DNA from: Alternaria dauci
Taxonomy: Eukaryota; Ascomycota; Dothideomycetes; Pleosporales; Pleosporaceae
Assembly: GCF_042100115.1 (NCBI RefSeq)
Contig: NC_091274.1
Coordinates: forward strand, 1,550,001 to 1,614,000
Reading direction: 5' to 3'
DNA length: 64,000 bases
Both the position numbers and the translations under genes were made by a program. This document shows, piece after piece, positions 42,639-53,864 of the stretch (positions within the stretch are counted from its first letter, which is position 1; every line of letters begins with the position of its first letter). The notes beneath the pieces are model-generated. The model made no database searches. It was not told the DNA's origin and saw nothing but the letters and a program-made list of their open reading frames with translations.

Positions 42639-43883
42639 ATGCAAGCGTTTGGTGAGCAATGGCCATGCGCCGCACCGTCGCATTTGCGACTCAAACACTC
42701 ACGATTGCAGTGCCCAAGAATCGACGTGTAAGACAGAGCCAGTACACGGAAGCTTGCATGGGCTGACATCTGCAACAGCCCAAGTTTGACCTGCACCTAA
42801 GAGTGAGCGGCCCCGGCCAAGGCGCAGGATGATGTATTGACGACAACCAGATAATCGACCTGAACAACGTCCCCCTCGTTTCCGGCACGTCGTTTGTCAA
42901 ATGGCACCTCTCGCATTCGACAGCCGCCGAGCATCGCGGCCGCACGTCCAACTGCCAAGTCAAGGACCACAAAGTCGCCTACAACTACGACGTCACACTG
43001 CCGGTCCGCCTCACCGTTGACAAGAATGGCATGCTGCAGGAGTGTTGCGTCGAGTTCGAGGTCGTGCAGGAATACGGCAGAGGCTCGGGTAGAGGCGAAC
43101 GCATCACCCTGGGAACCATCAAGCTCAACCTCGCCGAGTACGTCGAGCAGAGCGAGATGGCGACCATGGCAGGCGAGGAGCCAGGCGTCACGAGGAGGTA
43201 CCTCATGCAGGACAGCAAGATCAACAGCACCCTCAAGCTCGGCATATACATGAAGCAGACGGAAGGTGACAAGAACTTCATTGCGCCAGCCCTGAAGACG
43301 GCGCAGGTGTTCAGTGGCATCGCCGGTATCATGGCAGGAGAGCAGGCCGAGCTTGAGGACCACGGAGGTAAGACGTATCCGACCAAACCACAAACTCGTA
43401 CTCATGTCTGCAGTTGCGCCCTCATTGACGAGTAAATCACGCGAAGCCGGCGAACTCCAAGACATGTACCGACGTACGCTCGCCGCATACTGGTCCGCAC
43501 AACCTGGCGAGCTCAAGGCAGACGAATGCATCGAAGACATCTTTGCAGGAGGAGACGGATGGGGCGACCGCGAGAAGCCATACTCGCAGCAGCCGCGAGC
43601 CCAGCCCTTGCGCTTCGCAGCGGGTGACAGCAGCAGCTCCGTGAGCGAGAGCGAGCCCAGACACATGCGCGGCAGCAGCAGCTCTCATCGCAAGTCGCAT
43701 GAGACGTTGCGCCCTGGAGATGCAAACTCAAGTCACTCGCCCAACGTACGGGGCAGAGGAAGCCTGGAGCAGCAGGCATCGCAGATGAAGGCCGAGGCTG
43801 CGCGGAAACGACACCGTCCACACCACGAGGTGGATGAGTTTGATTTGCGAGAAGACCTGGTCAGCTGGCATCGTCCAGCCTGA
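42639..43883 (+). CDS. NT-C2 (EEIG1/EHBP1-type) domain protein
   Basis: Predicted membrane-associating protein of 346 aa with an N-terminal C2-like domain. Five exons: 42639-42651, 42711-42727, 42779-42802, 42851-43367 and 43414-43883. The first three are only 13, 17 and 24 nt. All introns have standard GT-AG ends and the total is in frame. The spliced N-terminus is MQAFVPKNRRPKFDLHLR then IIDLNNVPLVSG. The NT-C2 domain spans about residues 8-165 (FVKWHLSHST, FEVVQEYGRG, LGTIKLNLAEYVE, SKINSTLKLGI). The C-terminal part is disordered and Ser-rich, with a conserved-looking MYRRTLAAYW helix and an IEDIFAGGDGW segment. Fungal relatives act at the cell cortex, but the function is not established. 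Confidence 0.88.
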
Positions 43884-44083
43884 AGTCTCAAACGTAGCAT
43901 TGTAGATACAAATGCCAGTACCTAATGTCCAACTTCTGGGGTGACGCCACGCATCATGACGTGCCTCGCACGTGAAAGCGCGACGGCAGAATTGGGCGGT
44001 CACAAAAGTTGATGCACGCATTGCACTTTCCAAACCCGTCACAGCCCTCACCATTGCACGTCCGCCCCACGTCCACCTCCTCC

Positions 44084-46877
44084 ATGCTTGCGCCCCGTAC
44101 CTCCAGCGCATTTGTGTGCCTCCGATGTGAAGCGCAAATTGCCCAACGGCGACTCCCTGCATTTGCTCGCCCGCAATCCCACGCCAAGTTTTCCGCATCT
44201 GCTCGTCGCCACGATGATGCTGAAGAGCTGGCAGTGCCGTCGCAGGCGCAACAACCGCGGCTGAGGATTATAAGAGAAGTGACGCCCTTGAACCGAATAA
44301 AAAGGAAGACGGGCAAGCTCATACGAGAAACTTCAGCAAACCTGGGTGTGAAGCGATTGGGCAACGATGCCGACATTTTGGTTCTGAAAGAAGTCTCAGA
44401 GCCAAGACGGAACAAAGCTATCGAAAAGCCCAACGAGTCCGAAGAGCCCGAAGAGCCCGAAATCATCGTACCCTCTGAACCTGCCGAAATCCCAGACATT
44501 GTTGCCTCGCTCCAGGAGGAAGGGAAGGCTGTCACGCCGGAAGAGATATATGAGCAGGTTGAATCCTTGCGGCCGAAAAATGATGGCGGCCTCGATGAGC
44601 CGCATTATGTCAAGCAGAAGACCTTTGTCAAACTTAGGAAAACACTCATGACTGGGTTTACACAACAGCAGTTGACAGTGTTCTATTCGGTCGCTAAGAA
44701 CATACGTCAAGAGAAAGTGAACCAGGGAGTCATAAACAGCATAAAAAAAAAGAAGGGACCAGGAGACCAAGAGCACTCAGTAGAGCGCTCTGACTGGCAG
44801 CCGGGTACTACAGCCATCACCCAGCGCTTGCCTGGCGTCGATCGTCATGTCAAAATCACGCGCTCTCGTAAGAATGTTAGCAAACAGCTGCTCGTTGATC
44901 GCATACTGAGGGACGTTTGGGATCTCGTGCTCTTGGAAGAGATAGAGTCGCCTGGAGAGCTTGAACTTTCCCTGCAACCATGGCAGTTAGCGCTCCTAAA
45001 GGCTGGTGGTACGTATTCTAGCACACCTCTTTGTGGAATTTGCTGACCTGGCTGTAGAACCGGAAATGCTGTTAGACGAGATTCGGCGGACCCGGCGAGT
45101 AAGACTCGATGTATACAGACAGCACGACATCCTTCGCATCACAGCAGACAAAACCACAGCAGAGTACGCCGCCGATGATGTCGAAGAAGCCATTCAACGC
45201 ACGGAGATGAAGCGGATGAACATGAACAGTTATATGCGTCAGATCGCCAAAAAGGATGTCAAAGTGAATCCCAAATCAGACTTGGTCTCGTTGCTTTATA
45301 CGCAGAAAGACTTTGATATTGTCTCGATGCTGACTCGCACGAGTATCGAGGCCGTCGGCAAGAACATGGTATGCACAAACTCTGTAGCGTGTTCCGAATG
45401 TAGCTGATTCCTGCAGTTGACGATCAGAGGCTTCGACAAGATCTCTATAGACGAAGCGAAACGAGCACTGATCCGCTTCCTACCTTTCAAGGAGGCAGTC
45501 GCACGAACTTTTGATACCCAGAAACTGGGAGATGCCAAAAAGACAGCCTTCTTATTACCGGTGCTCCCAGAAGACAATTCTTTGGAGTACATGTACCGCA
45601 AACGGGATTTGGGACGTCTATCGATGCCCATCGCACGCCTCACGGAGACTGAAAATGTCGATTCCGGGGCTGAGAAACTTGCGAAAGCCCCGAAGACAGC
45701 ATTGGGCGGTCTGGTGGACCGTACTACAGCGGCCGTACTACGATCTGCCCCTGATGTGTCATTGCCTACGCACGAGCTTGGCCATTGGATTCCGGAACCG
45801 ACATACAAGCTCACTGCCGAATTTGGTCAGGTATTGTTTCCCTTGAAAGACACAGACCCCGAACAAGCAGTAGAAGCAGCACTCCGCCAGCCGTCTCAGT
45901 CGCCTTTTCTACCAACTGTCCCCGGGCTGAATAGCCTCCTCAATTCACCTAATCTGACAGCTACTACGCGCTCGAAAACCCCATCTTTACACTACCAATT
46001 CAGACCTGATCCCTCGCACGTGCGTGACCAACTGTTCCCCAGTCTCACCGTACAGATGCGAACCGGCCGCAGTGGTGCCAGAGCAACTCTCCACAAACTG
46101 GCATTGAGCTTCCAGCAATGCGCCCACGATGTTCTGCTCCCCGACAAGGCATCTGATGTACGATTCTATCGCCGTGGAAATCTGTACTTCGACGTTAAGG
46201 AACACAACGACGAGGACGTACAGACATGGGTCAATACTGTGGTAGAGAACATTGAGAGTGGTGGCCGGCTTACGGCTCCCCCCCTCCGCATCAAGATCCC
46301 AAAGTGGACTATACCCGGATCTCCGAGCGAGGAAGAGGGGCTGCAAAGTGTCACATACCACTTCTCTGGGATCCAGTTTCGACAATCTGTGGCTGGAAAC
46401 TTGTTCGGTGAAGATATCTCCTATAGCACAGTGCAGTCTGACAAGTTTGGCGCAAAGGGCGGTGCATTCAAGGCACACTACGACGGCCATGGCGATACAG
46501 AACTACGCGACGAAAGCACCGTCAAAACTTTCGTGGAAAGGTGTTTCGATATGGTAGATCTGATTACCGATGCAAGTATGCAGACACTGCCCGTGTCTAG
46601 ACAGCTTCGCCCACGGGATGAGAATAGTGAACGCAAGACGAGGAGGAAGGAGATGTACGCCAGTGAAGCTCAAGCTGCTGACGACAACGTTGAGTTGGCA
46701 AACGATCTTCTTGAGCGTGTTGGACAGGATCCCCACCATGAGGATGATGCCACGGCGGAAGAGAATATGGAGGCTGATGAAAAGATGGTAGAGGGGCAGC
46801 CTGCAGATGTGACAGAGGAGTCACGATCCGACGACCCACTTGCCGAAAGACAAGACGACAATACCCACACTCCGTAG
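44084..46877 (+). CDS. SLS1: Mitochondrial SLS1-like protein
   Basis: Mitochondrial inner-membrane-associated protein of the yeast Sls1 family, which couples mitochondrial transcription and translation; 898 aa. Exons are 44084-45008, 45058-45368 and 45417-46877, with 49- and 48-nt introns (GTACGT...CTGTAG, GTATGC...CTGCAG), all in frame. The N-terminus (MLAPRTSSAFVCLRCEAQIAQRRLPAFARP) is Arg/Ser-rich without acids, a good mitochondrial presequence. An ATG at 44012 is an alternative start. The SLS1 N-terminal region follows (LRKTLMTGFTQQQL, SKQLLVDRILRDVWDL), then KH-like segments (LTIRGFDKISIDEAKRALI). An acidic, low-complexity tail ends the protein. The second intron begins right after the Met codon of GKNM. 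Confidence 0.88.
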
Positions 46878-47113
46878 TCAAATCAAACTCACCTCCTCAA
46901 ATCAACTTGTTATGACGCTCTTGGCCATGACTTGGTTGCCCAACACCCATGGTACGCGGCCTGGTATCAAGTAATTGGCGTTTAAACAATAACATCGTAA
47001 TCACATGAACCACGGTTTCGGAAGGAGTGAATACGTTGTGTGGTCTGGCAATTTCAATAGTTGCTAATACAACAACGGGAACGAATATGCGTTGATGCTG
47101 GTACTTGAGATAT

Positions 47114-48394
47114 CTACCGCGAGTCTTGCATGAGCTGGAGCAGGCCTTCCGCCGCATCACCTTTTACACCGCCGACACTGCGAGCCAAGCGGTACTGTTG
47201 TTGCTTAAGTCTCTGGAGTCTATAATGCGTGTCCTCTTCCCGCAGGTTGATGCACTCCGCATCGCGTTCACCCATTCGTATCCTAGACTCAGAGGGCAGC
47301 TGGTAGTAATTCCTGGCTCGTATGGGTGAGGAGAGCTGATCAGGGGCTACAGAGTTGGGCAGTTGAGGCCCGGGTGGCGAGGAAGAAAGGACATAGCCGG
47401 GTACCATACGCGATGATGCTGGCACATTGCCTTGGGGGATTGCGAACTGAACTGGTGCGGGGCCAAGTTTACTGATAGGACGGAAGGCATCTAGGTTTGC
47501 CTGCACAAAGACAGGTCCTTGGTCGCGTCGCGGAGAGGACACAGTAATGTTTGGTACGCGGTAAGCGCCCAGAGACTCGCCGGAAGACATGGCTGTTGAT
47601 CTCGACGCGTTGAGCGCGTCTGACGAGTAAGAGGCACGCGCCTCGTAAGGCGCGATGATATCTGCATCACGCTTGGTGACCTGGTTCGTTTTGATCTTAT
47701 ACAAGCCGAACTTGAGGCGCGTTCGCAATTGTTCGGCACGCGATTTCCTCTTTTCTTCTGCGACTGTTGGCGCTGGGGCAGCCGCCGGCATGGCTACACG
47801 TTCTCCATGTTCACTCTTCTGGCTGGCACACAAGTCGTAGTTGAGAAGGTCAGAGAATGACTGATTGCTTTTCTGGGAAGCATGCATCTGCTCTGGTTCG
47901 GGCGATGGTGTTGGTGTGGCGCGTTCGGTGGGTGATCCTGGGTCTGCGAGGCCGATAGGGTTGTTCTCCTTGCAGTCGTTAGTGGCGTGAGGAGGCATAG
48001 GACACGATGTATCATCTACCGTGTGTTTCTGCACAGCGTCGGCGGTTAGGCGCGTGCTGGTGCTGGAAAGACTCTCGTCGTGGGCCCGAGCAAGCATCTT
48101 TACACTCTCGACAGATTCAACCCCGTCAACCTCTTCTATTCCCCTCTTCTTGCTATTCGAATTCGTCTGGGGAGTCATGAGGTTCTCTTTGCCGACAGGG
48201 TTCGTTGGAGTTTGTGTTGTGACTTGCTTTAGCGGGCTGTGGGCTCGAGCGACTTCAGCAAGTTCGTGGGCCTTTGGAGTCGAGGGTGTATTTATGGCTT
48301 TAGAGGTGAGGTCGCCAAACACGCGTCGCGAGGGTGTCTTGGAGGGAGTATGCTGAGAGGCCATGTTTGGTCTCTGCGGTGTTGTGGCGCTCAT
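47114..48394 (-). CDS. Whi5/Nrm1-type transcriptional repressor
   Basis: Probable G1/S cell-cycle repressor acting on MBF/SBF-type factors in the nucleus; 426 aa, single exon with a clear ATG at 48394. The signature is the short Whi5-family helix RAEQLRTRLKFGLYKIKTNQ (about residues 240-260), which matches the family's L-R-x-R-L-x-x-A/G-x-Y-K-x-x-T-N-Q pattern. The rest is disordered and rich in TP/SP sites (SKTPSRR, STPKAH, SPTERATPTPSPEPE), expected for CDK-controlled repressors. KENL and KENN are possible APC/C KEN boxes, as in Nrm1. The long first half has no other domain. I cannot separate the Whi5 from the Nrm1 role by eye. Confidence 0.82.
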   Translation of the reverse strand: MSATTPQRPNMASQHTPSKTPSRRVFGDLTSKAINTPSTPKAHELAEVARAHSPLKQVTTQTPTNPVGKENLMTPQTNSNSKKRGIEEVDGVESVESVKMLARAHDESLSSTSTRLTADAVQKHTVDDTSCPMPPHATNDCKENNPIGLADPGSPTERATPTPSPEPEQMHASQKSNQSFSDLLNYDLCASQKSEHGERVAMPAAAPAPTVAEEKRKSRAEQLRTRLKFGLYKIKTNQVTKRDADIIAPYEARASYSSDALNASRSTAMSSGESLGAYRVPNITVSSPRRDQGPVFVQANLDAFRPISKLGPAPVQFAIPQGNVPASSRMVPGYVLSSSPPGPQLPNSVAPDQLSSPIRARNYYQLPSESRIRMGERDAECINLREEDTHYRLQRLKQQQYRLARSVGGVKGDAAEGLLQLMQDSR

Positions 48395-49382
48395 ATCGTC
48401 TTTGCGGCTTGTCGGCTGATGCGACGCGTTAAGACGGTGACGGTTGACGCGCAGGTATGCGCTGCTGCGATAGGGATGGGGGTCTAGTTATGGAATTGAA
48501 GTGAGTCTTTCTAGCTCCTTTGTAGTTCCAAGAGAGGTAGGTAGAGACAGAATTGGAATTGTGGAAGATGGTGTGGGAGTAGTCGCGTCGTGGTTGGGGA
48601 AGTCGCATCACAGGCGCCAGCCGACGCGATTGAGTGGCATGTCAGGGTCCAGCTTGGCGAATGGCGGGATGGCGCCTCGACTCGACTAACAGAGCGCAAC
48701 GTCAGGACGGCCTGCAGGTATTGCAGCTCGACTCCCTGTCTAGTTCTATGCATCTTCTTCTACCCTCATTCTGCTCTGCATCGGCAGTAAACACGTCGGG
48801 CCTTACGAGAGATACACGGTGGCTGTCTGTCATGGCACACTGCACAGTTGCCGGCAAAGCTCTCGCACCCCAGTATGGAAGCCGCAACCAACACATCCGA
48901 CCAGTGTCCGGATTAGGCATTTACGCGTTAGTTGACCGACACTCTCTCCCGCTCTATTTCGTCTCATGATGGATGATATGACATGACTGTAGAGGACGCG
49001 TCCTAAGCGCGAGCACACACAATCTGGCCCAGTTACCGAGGCAGGCTGGATATTTGGCCCACAGATAAGATAACACGATAAGATGCAGCCACAAGTCGTG
49101 TACGCACGCACCGGCTCTCCAGTTCCTTGCTTTACGTCATCACAAAGAAGGAAATGCGTGGACATGCGGCTCCACCACGGCTCCACCACGGCTGAGGCAC
49201 ACCCACTAGCCTGCACTTGACATGCGGCTTGCAACCATCACGACAACGGATACATTCAGACCCAAGACCCAACACGTAACTTGGATCTTACTACGTCAGT
49301 CGATCCTTCCAACATCAGTCGGTATGTTCTTCGGTCAATGCATACCCTCACCAGCACACTAAACCAGACCAGCCTATTCACG
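48395..49382. other. Divergent promoter region repressor / GH5
   Basis: About 1 kb between two divergently transcribed genes. A duplicated 11-bp GGCTCCACCAC lies at 49170-49192. No coding frame is supported. Confidence 0.45.
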
Positions 49383-51035
49383 ATGAAGGGATTCCTTCAA
49401 AAGGCCAAGGCGGAGCTCAAAGGCTTCACTCAACGTGACGAGTCTGATAACTCGAATTGTGGTGGAAACCCACAAGCACAACATCAAGAGCACTTTCCCT
49501 CGGCTCATCAGCAAGGTGGCTTTGGTCACGATCACGGCCATGGTCAACAACATGGCCTCAGTGACCCGACAACACTAGATATTCTTCGCTATCGTTATCA
49601 CCATGGCACCAACCTTGGATCTATCTACGTCATCGAACGATGGCTTCAGGGTTCTCGATTTCCTGACGGTGCTGAAGGATCAAGCGAGCTTGCTGCAGTG
49701 CAGGCTTGGGTGGACAGGGTTGGTGTCGCTGAGACGAAGCAGAAATTTGAGGAGCACTGGGCTAATATTGTACATGACAACGCCATCGGATGGCTTGCTA
49801 ATGTGGCTAAATGTACAACCGTCCGCCTGCCTATAGGCTACTACGACCTCCCAGGCGCCGTCTTCACCCAGGGAACACCTTTCGAGCCATATGCCGAAAT
49901 CTACACGGGAGCATGGGAAAGTATTCGCACCCTGATTCGACGTCTACGCGCACGCTCAATCGGTGTTCTGATCGATCTGCATGCACTACCAGGGGGCGGA
50001 AACGCGCAGGAACACTCAGGCACTAATAGTGGGCGCGCCGAACTATGGACCAGTCCCAACAATCGTGCGCTAGGCGTTCGCTGCTGCCGGTTCATTGCAG
50101 AAGACACCAGAGCTGGAGCTGAGATTGCTGGTCTCCAGCTCGTCAACGAGGCTGAGTGGGAATCAGAGCGCATGTACGAGTGGTACGACGAGTGTATAGC
50201 CGCCGTATCCTCTGTCGATTCTGGAATTCCCATCATAATATCTGATGGCTGGAACCTAGGCAAGGCGGTCGATTGGTCTTTGCAGAAGAACTCCATACAC
50301 TCGCACTCGCAATGCCCAGTGGTGGTTGACACACACTATTATTGGGCTTTTACAGACCAAGATAAAGCGAAGACACCACAGCAGATCATCGAGGAAGCTA
50401 GCACGAAGCTAGGTCAATTGGACGGCAAAGAAGGCTCTGTGCATGATCGTGGTGCAGTACAGGTCATTGTTGGCGAATACTCATGTGTCATGACTGAAGA
50501 CTCTTGGGCCAAGGGCGGCGGAGTTCCCAAGGAGGAGCTCGTACGACAGTTCGGTCAAGCGCAGAGCAGAAGGTACCAACAAAAAGCTGGAGGCAGTTTC
50601 TTTTGGACTTGGAAAATGGATTGGATGCCTGGCGGCGAGTGGGGATTCAAAGCTAAAACAGAAGACGGGAGCATTGTGCCACCTCAGTACACAAAAATGT
50701 CCGCTGGTGATAGGCATCGGATGATCGAAAAAGCTAGACACGAGAAGGACGGGCGTATGCAGGAGGCAATTCAACAGCATGTGTCTTATTGGCGCGGCGT
50801 GGACCCCAATGGTCACTATGAGCACGAAAAGTACGCACACGGCTGGCAGGTTGGTTATCATGATGCTCTCGGCTTCTTCGAAGGTAGAGGAACACAGGGT
50901 GACAAGATTGGTATGTTCGAGATATGGATCCTCAAGCGAATCAGAGAAAGTGGGTACAGGGGAGGCTTCACTTGGCTGTTCGAGCAAGGTCTGAGAAAAG
51001 GTGCACAAGACTGCTACTCTGTAGTGGGTATCTAG
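49383..51035 (+). CDS. Glycoside hydrolase family 5 protein, cytosolic type
   Basis: Beta-glucosidase/exo-glucanase-like (beta/alpha)8 enzyme; 550 aa, single exon. The ATG at 49383 (MKGFLQKAKAELKGF) is taken as start, with an in-frame ATG at 49338 as an alternative. There is no signal peptide, unlike secreted exo-1,3-glucanases. A His/Gln-rich linker (residues about 34-60: HGHGQQHG) precedes the catalytic domain (LDILRYRYHHGTNLGSIYVIE). Conserved elements are TVRLPIGYYDL, IDLHALPGG, the acid/base Glu in LVNEAEW and the nucleophile Glu in VGEYS. WTWKM and GHYEHEKYAHGW occur toward the end. This layout resembles the intracellular GH5 proteins related to yeast YBR056W. The substrate is unknown. 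Confidence 0.9.
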   Translation: MKGFLQKAKAELKGFTQRDESDNSNCGGNPQAQHQEHFPSAHQQGGFGHDHGHGQQHGLSDPTTLDILRYRYHHGTNLGSIYVIERWLQGSRFPDGAEGSSELAAVQAWVDRVGVAETKQKFEEHWANIVHDNAIGWLANVAKCTTVRLPIGYYDLPGAVFTQGTPFEPYAEIYTGAWESIRTLIRRLRARSIGVLIDLHALPGGGNAQEHSGTNSGRAELWTSPNNRALGVRCCRFIAEDTRAGAEIAGLQLVNEAEWESERMYEWYDECIAAVSSVDSGIPIIISDGWNLGKAVDWSLQKNSIHSHSQCPVVVDTHYYWAFTDQDKAKTPQQIIEEASTKLGQLDGKEGSVHDRGAVQVIVGEYSCVMTEDSWAKGGGVPKEELVRQFGQAQSRRYQQKAGGSFFWTWKMDWMPGGEWGFKAKTEDGSIVPPQYTKMSAGDRHRMIEKARHEKDGRMQEAIQQHVSYWRGVDPNGHYEHEKYAHGWQVGYHDALGFFEGRGTQGDKIGMFEIWILKRIRESGYRGGFTWLFEQGLRKGAQDCYSVVGI

Positions 51036-51330
51036 GTTCCGTGCACGGACTATGTGACCCTCCTTCACTGCCGTTTTTTCGTATTGTTTCGATCACAAGG
51101 TACGTGCTTGGTGCGATGACGATATAGCCAACAACAGGAATTCCGACCTTTTGTGGAACATCTAGAGGGACGATGCGCTCTAGCAACAAACAGTCTAAGG
51201 TTGTCTTTAAGCGTACAGTATCACTTCTTCTTAATGACTCTACGGCTGATACCTCCTTCACCCTCAAAATTGACTTTGCGCAATTATTCAAACTCTGCGA
51301 ACCCCCAGATTGACCGACAACAGCCATCTC

Positions 51331-52767
51331 ATGCTCTCTTATTTACCTGGAAATGCGTCCAGCGAGGCGTTGTTCTCTATTTACGATACACCGTCCAGGC
51401 GGCCATATCAGGCCTACTGCGTGACGGAAGCTACTTCACGTTCTCCAAGTCCAGACCCTCTTGTTCCAGAACCCGTTCGCGCATCTATTCCAACATTCTG
51501 CCAGGCCGTTGAAAAAGCAGAAATTGCGGACACCGAAAAATTCGAGAAAAACAATTCCTGCATCCAAGCTGCGGCAAGTAGTCCTGAACAGCATGTCGAA
51601 TCTGTTACATTATGCAAGGTGGGACAGGATAACAAAAGACAAACATCTCCGTCCAATGGAAAGTTTTCGCGGGAGCGTACAGGATCGGGAAAGCATTCAA
51701 ATCACATTACACGAGCTGTCAGTCCACGCGGCAGCCACTCGTTAGCTTCCTCCGAAGTGATCGCGTACGACCGGCCACCATCACATAGACGGCTGCGACA
51801 ATTGGAATTCTCCACCAGAACAGACATTAGATCGGTTTCAAGCAAACCAATGGAGCATGGAAGTCTCATGGTACCATATCAGCGCCCGTTGCCACCGCTC
51901 CCACTAGAGACGGACTTGTTGGGACCCGAACTTAATCAAGAAAATGACACATGGAGCAAGGGAGCATATGAAGAAGAGTATGAGAAGTCACGTGCGCAGA
52001 ACCCCTTACCTCTCACGAAGCTCAGCAGCTCCAACACCGAAACCTTACCGCGATGGAAGTCAGTTGAGTATATTATACCACGTCAACCGCTACCGGACCC
52101 ACCTGTATTAGGCCTATGGAGTCGAGGCACTGTATTGGAAAAAATGGTCACACCTCTGAGCTCAATTGGGCATCTGTATAATGCCACCGTGTGCGAGCCG
52201 AGCCGAAGTCTGTGGAAACGCGATGTTTCCAGCGATTGCACCCAAAATCTCCCCATTGTCGAGCTGCATGTGCCTTGCGGCCACTGGGAAGATACCGATG
52301 ATGATATGCGAGCAATAAACGAAACTCAAGACAAATATGCAAGCTTGAGATATCAATTCGGGCAGCCACCTTCACGAAAATCGGCCTTGCCGCCTCTGAT
52401 CTCCCAACATCGCGATAGCTGCCCCCAACCAGTCCATTTCCTCGTAAGTTCTACGCCGTCGTTCCACACGTCAAGCGACATTCAGAATGGTCCTCGACCG
52501 CCGCCATGGGGCTCCTACGAAGACCTTGAGATCCAACGCCGGCAACGTGGGGGTGCAAGGGAGTGCGCAAACGTTCATCTAACCCGTTTGACAGTGGACA
52601 GCACGTCGACATACCAGAAGTCAATATCTTCAGAGAGCGTTGGCAAGAGTCCTTCAAGGGAGGTGGAAGAGTACAGGGAACAGATACTCGGTGTGTATCC
52701 CGACATGAAGTTCAATAGAGACGATGGCTTGGGTGATCCGCGGTGGTTTTGCTGTGTTATGATGTGA
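51331..52767 (+). CDS. Unrecognised disordered protein ending in a possible CaaX box
   Basis: Single exon of 478 aa from ATG 51331 (MLSYLPGNASSEAL). The frame upstream opens only at TTG. No known domain is seen. The protein is hydrophilic and rich in Ser, Pro and charged residues throughout. It ends RWFCCVMM, where CVMM would be a farnesylation-type CaaX box and the preceding Cys a possible palmitoylation site. This suggests tethering to a membrane. A second protein nearby (54481-55674) ends GCNMM. The prenylation idea is inference from four residues. Confidence 0.72.
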   Translation: MLSYLPGNASSEALFSIYDTPSRRPYQAYCVTEATSRSPSPDPLVPEPVRASIPTFCQAVEKAEIADTEKFEKNNSCIQAAASSPEQHVESVTLCKVGQDNKRQTSPSNGKFSRERTGSGKHSNHITRAVSPRGSHSLASSEVIAYDRPPSHRRLRQLEFSTRTDIRSVSSKPMEHGSLMVPYQRPLPPLPLETDLLGPELNQENDTWSKGAYEEEYEKSRAQNPLPLTKLSSSNTETLPRWKSVEYIIPRQPLPDPPVLGLWSRGTVLEKMVTPLSSIGHLYNATVCEPSRSLWKRDVSSDCTQNLPIVELHVPCGHWEDTDDDMRAINETQDKYASLRYQFGQPPSRKSALPPLISQHRDSCPQPVHFLVSSTPSFHTSSDIQNGPRPPPWGSYEDLEIQRRQRGGARECANVHLTRLTVDSTSTYQKSISSESVGKSPSREVEEYREQILGVYPDMKFNRDDGLGDPRWFCCVMM

Positions 52768-53107
52768 CCAGTACCAGATCCATGATCAACGTTCACGACT
52801 ATCAATGAGACTTGCAAATGGGGTTCTTCACTGAGAGACTCTGTCATCTACATACTGGAAGCCAGGAAGTCCATGCGACAGGATATCACAGCCTAGCCAT
52901 TTCAATGGCATCACCAATCGGTGCTACAAACATAGCGCATTTCTATCCTATACGACCACATATAAAGCCAACGATGCAGCCACCTCGTATACGCCGCTAA
53001 ATTCAACCACCGCAATCACTACCACGATACTTCACTAGCTAAGCTCGGCGCTTGTAGAACAAGCCTTGTCAAATTTATCAAAATCTGCTCGTGCGGTCTC
53101 ATAAACA
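52768..53107. other. Short spacer
   Basis: 340 bp between two plus-strand genes. A TATATAAA-like string (CACATATAAAGC) near 52959-52970, about 140 bp before the next ATG, may be a TATA box. Nothing else is noticed. Confidence 0.4.
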
Positions 53108-53864
53108 ATGCATCTTCTACCACAGAGACTCAAGCTGCGCTCCGATTTGGCCTCCGCACTTCACCACTCCGCCGCTTCTTTGGTTTCCAAGACCTCAGAA
53201 GATTCAGCTCCAGCAAAGACTCATAGCAGTCTCAACATCAAGGACAAGCGCAACATTAAAATTGGAATCGTCGCACTTCGTACTGTCAGCAAATGGACCG
53301 ATAAAGCTGCATTGACGCTGGAGAAACTCGAGGGTCAAGACACGTCGAAGCACTACCAGGAGTACCATGTGAGCTTGAACGCAGATTACAGGGATAGTGC
53401 GAGTGGCAGAGGAATGCAAGAAACTGGGGCATGGAGGGAGACTGTGGTGTATCCTGTACCTATCCAAGTTGGTATTTCCAGAGCAGTGGAAGTACGCGAC
53501 GAGTCAATAGTGTACGAGGAACTCCTGACATCAAGTGAGGAGGAAGCTCAGAGTGCCATCCAAGGAAGCAATGCTTCAAAGCACGAGACTCATCATTCGC
53601 ACGCCTTGGCTACCGTTGTCGAGTATTACAGTGAGAGTAGCGATGATGAAGACGGAGGGAAAATCTTACAAGAGGATTGGTATTGGAGGTGATGCTAATG
53701 TCCATACGGATGTAGATCAACGTTCCTTGGATATCTCGAGCGATGAAGAGGGGGAAGACAGCGACGACGAGGATTCAAGTCCTGAAGATAGCAATGACGA
53801 GACCGATAGTGAGAAGGAGAATGATCCAGATGATGCCGATGGTTCAGAGAAAGTAATTGGCTAA
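53108..53864 (+). CDS. Unrecognised small protein with probable acidic tail
   Basis: The first frame (53108-53692, 194 aa, ATG in good context) encodes MHLLPQRLKLRSDLASALHH and ends EDWYWR. Immediately after, another frame encodes a strongly acidic, coding-like stretch (SSDEEGEDSDDEDSSPED, to a stop at 53864). The two are probably joined by an intron. Options are a GTAGCG donor near 53637 with the GATGTAG acceptor at 53714, or a GTATTG donor with a later acceptor. Both have weak sites, so the exact model is unsettled, and a one-base assembly error would also explain it. No known domain, signal peptide or membrane segment is seen. Confidence 0.55.
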
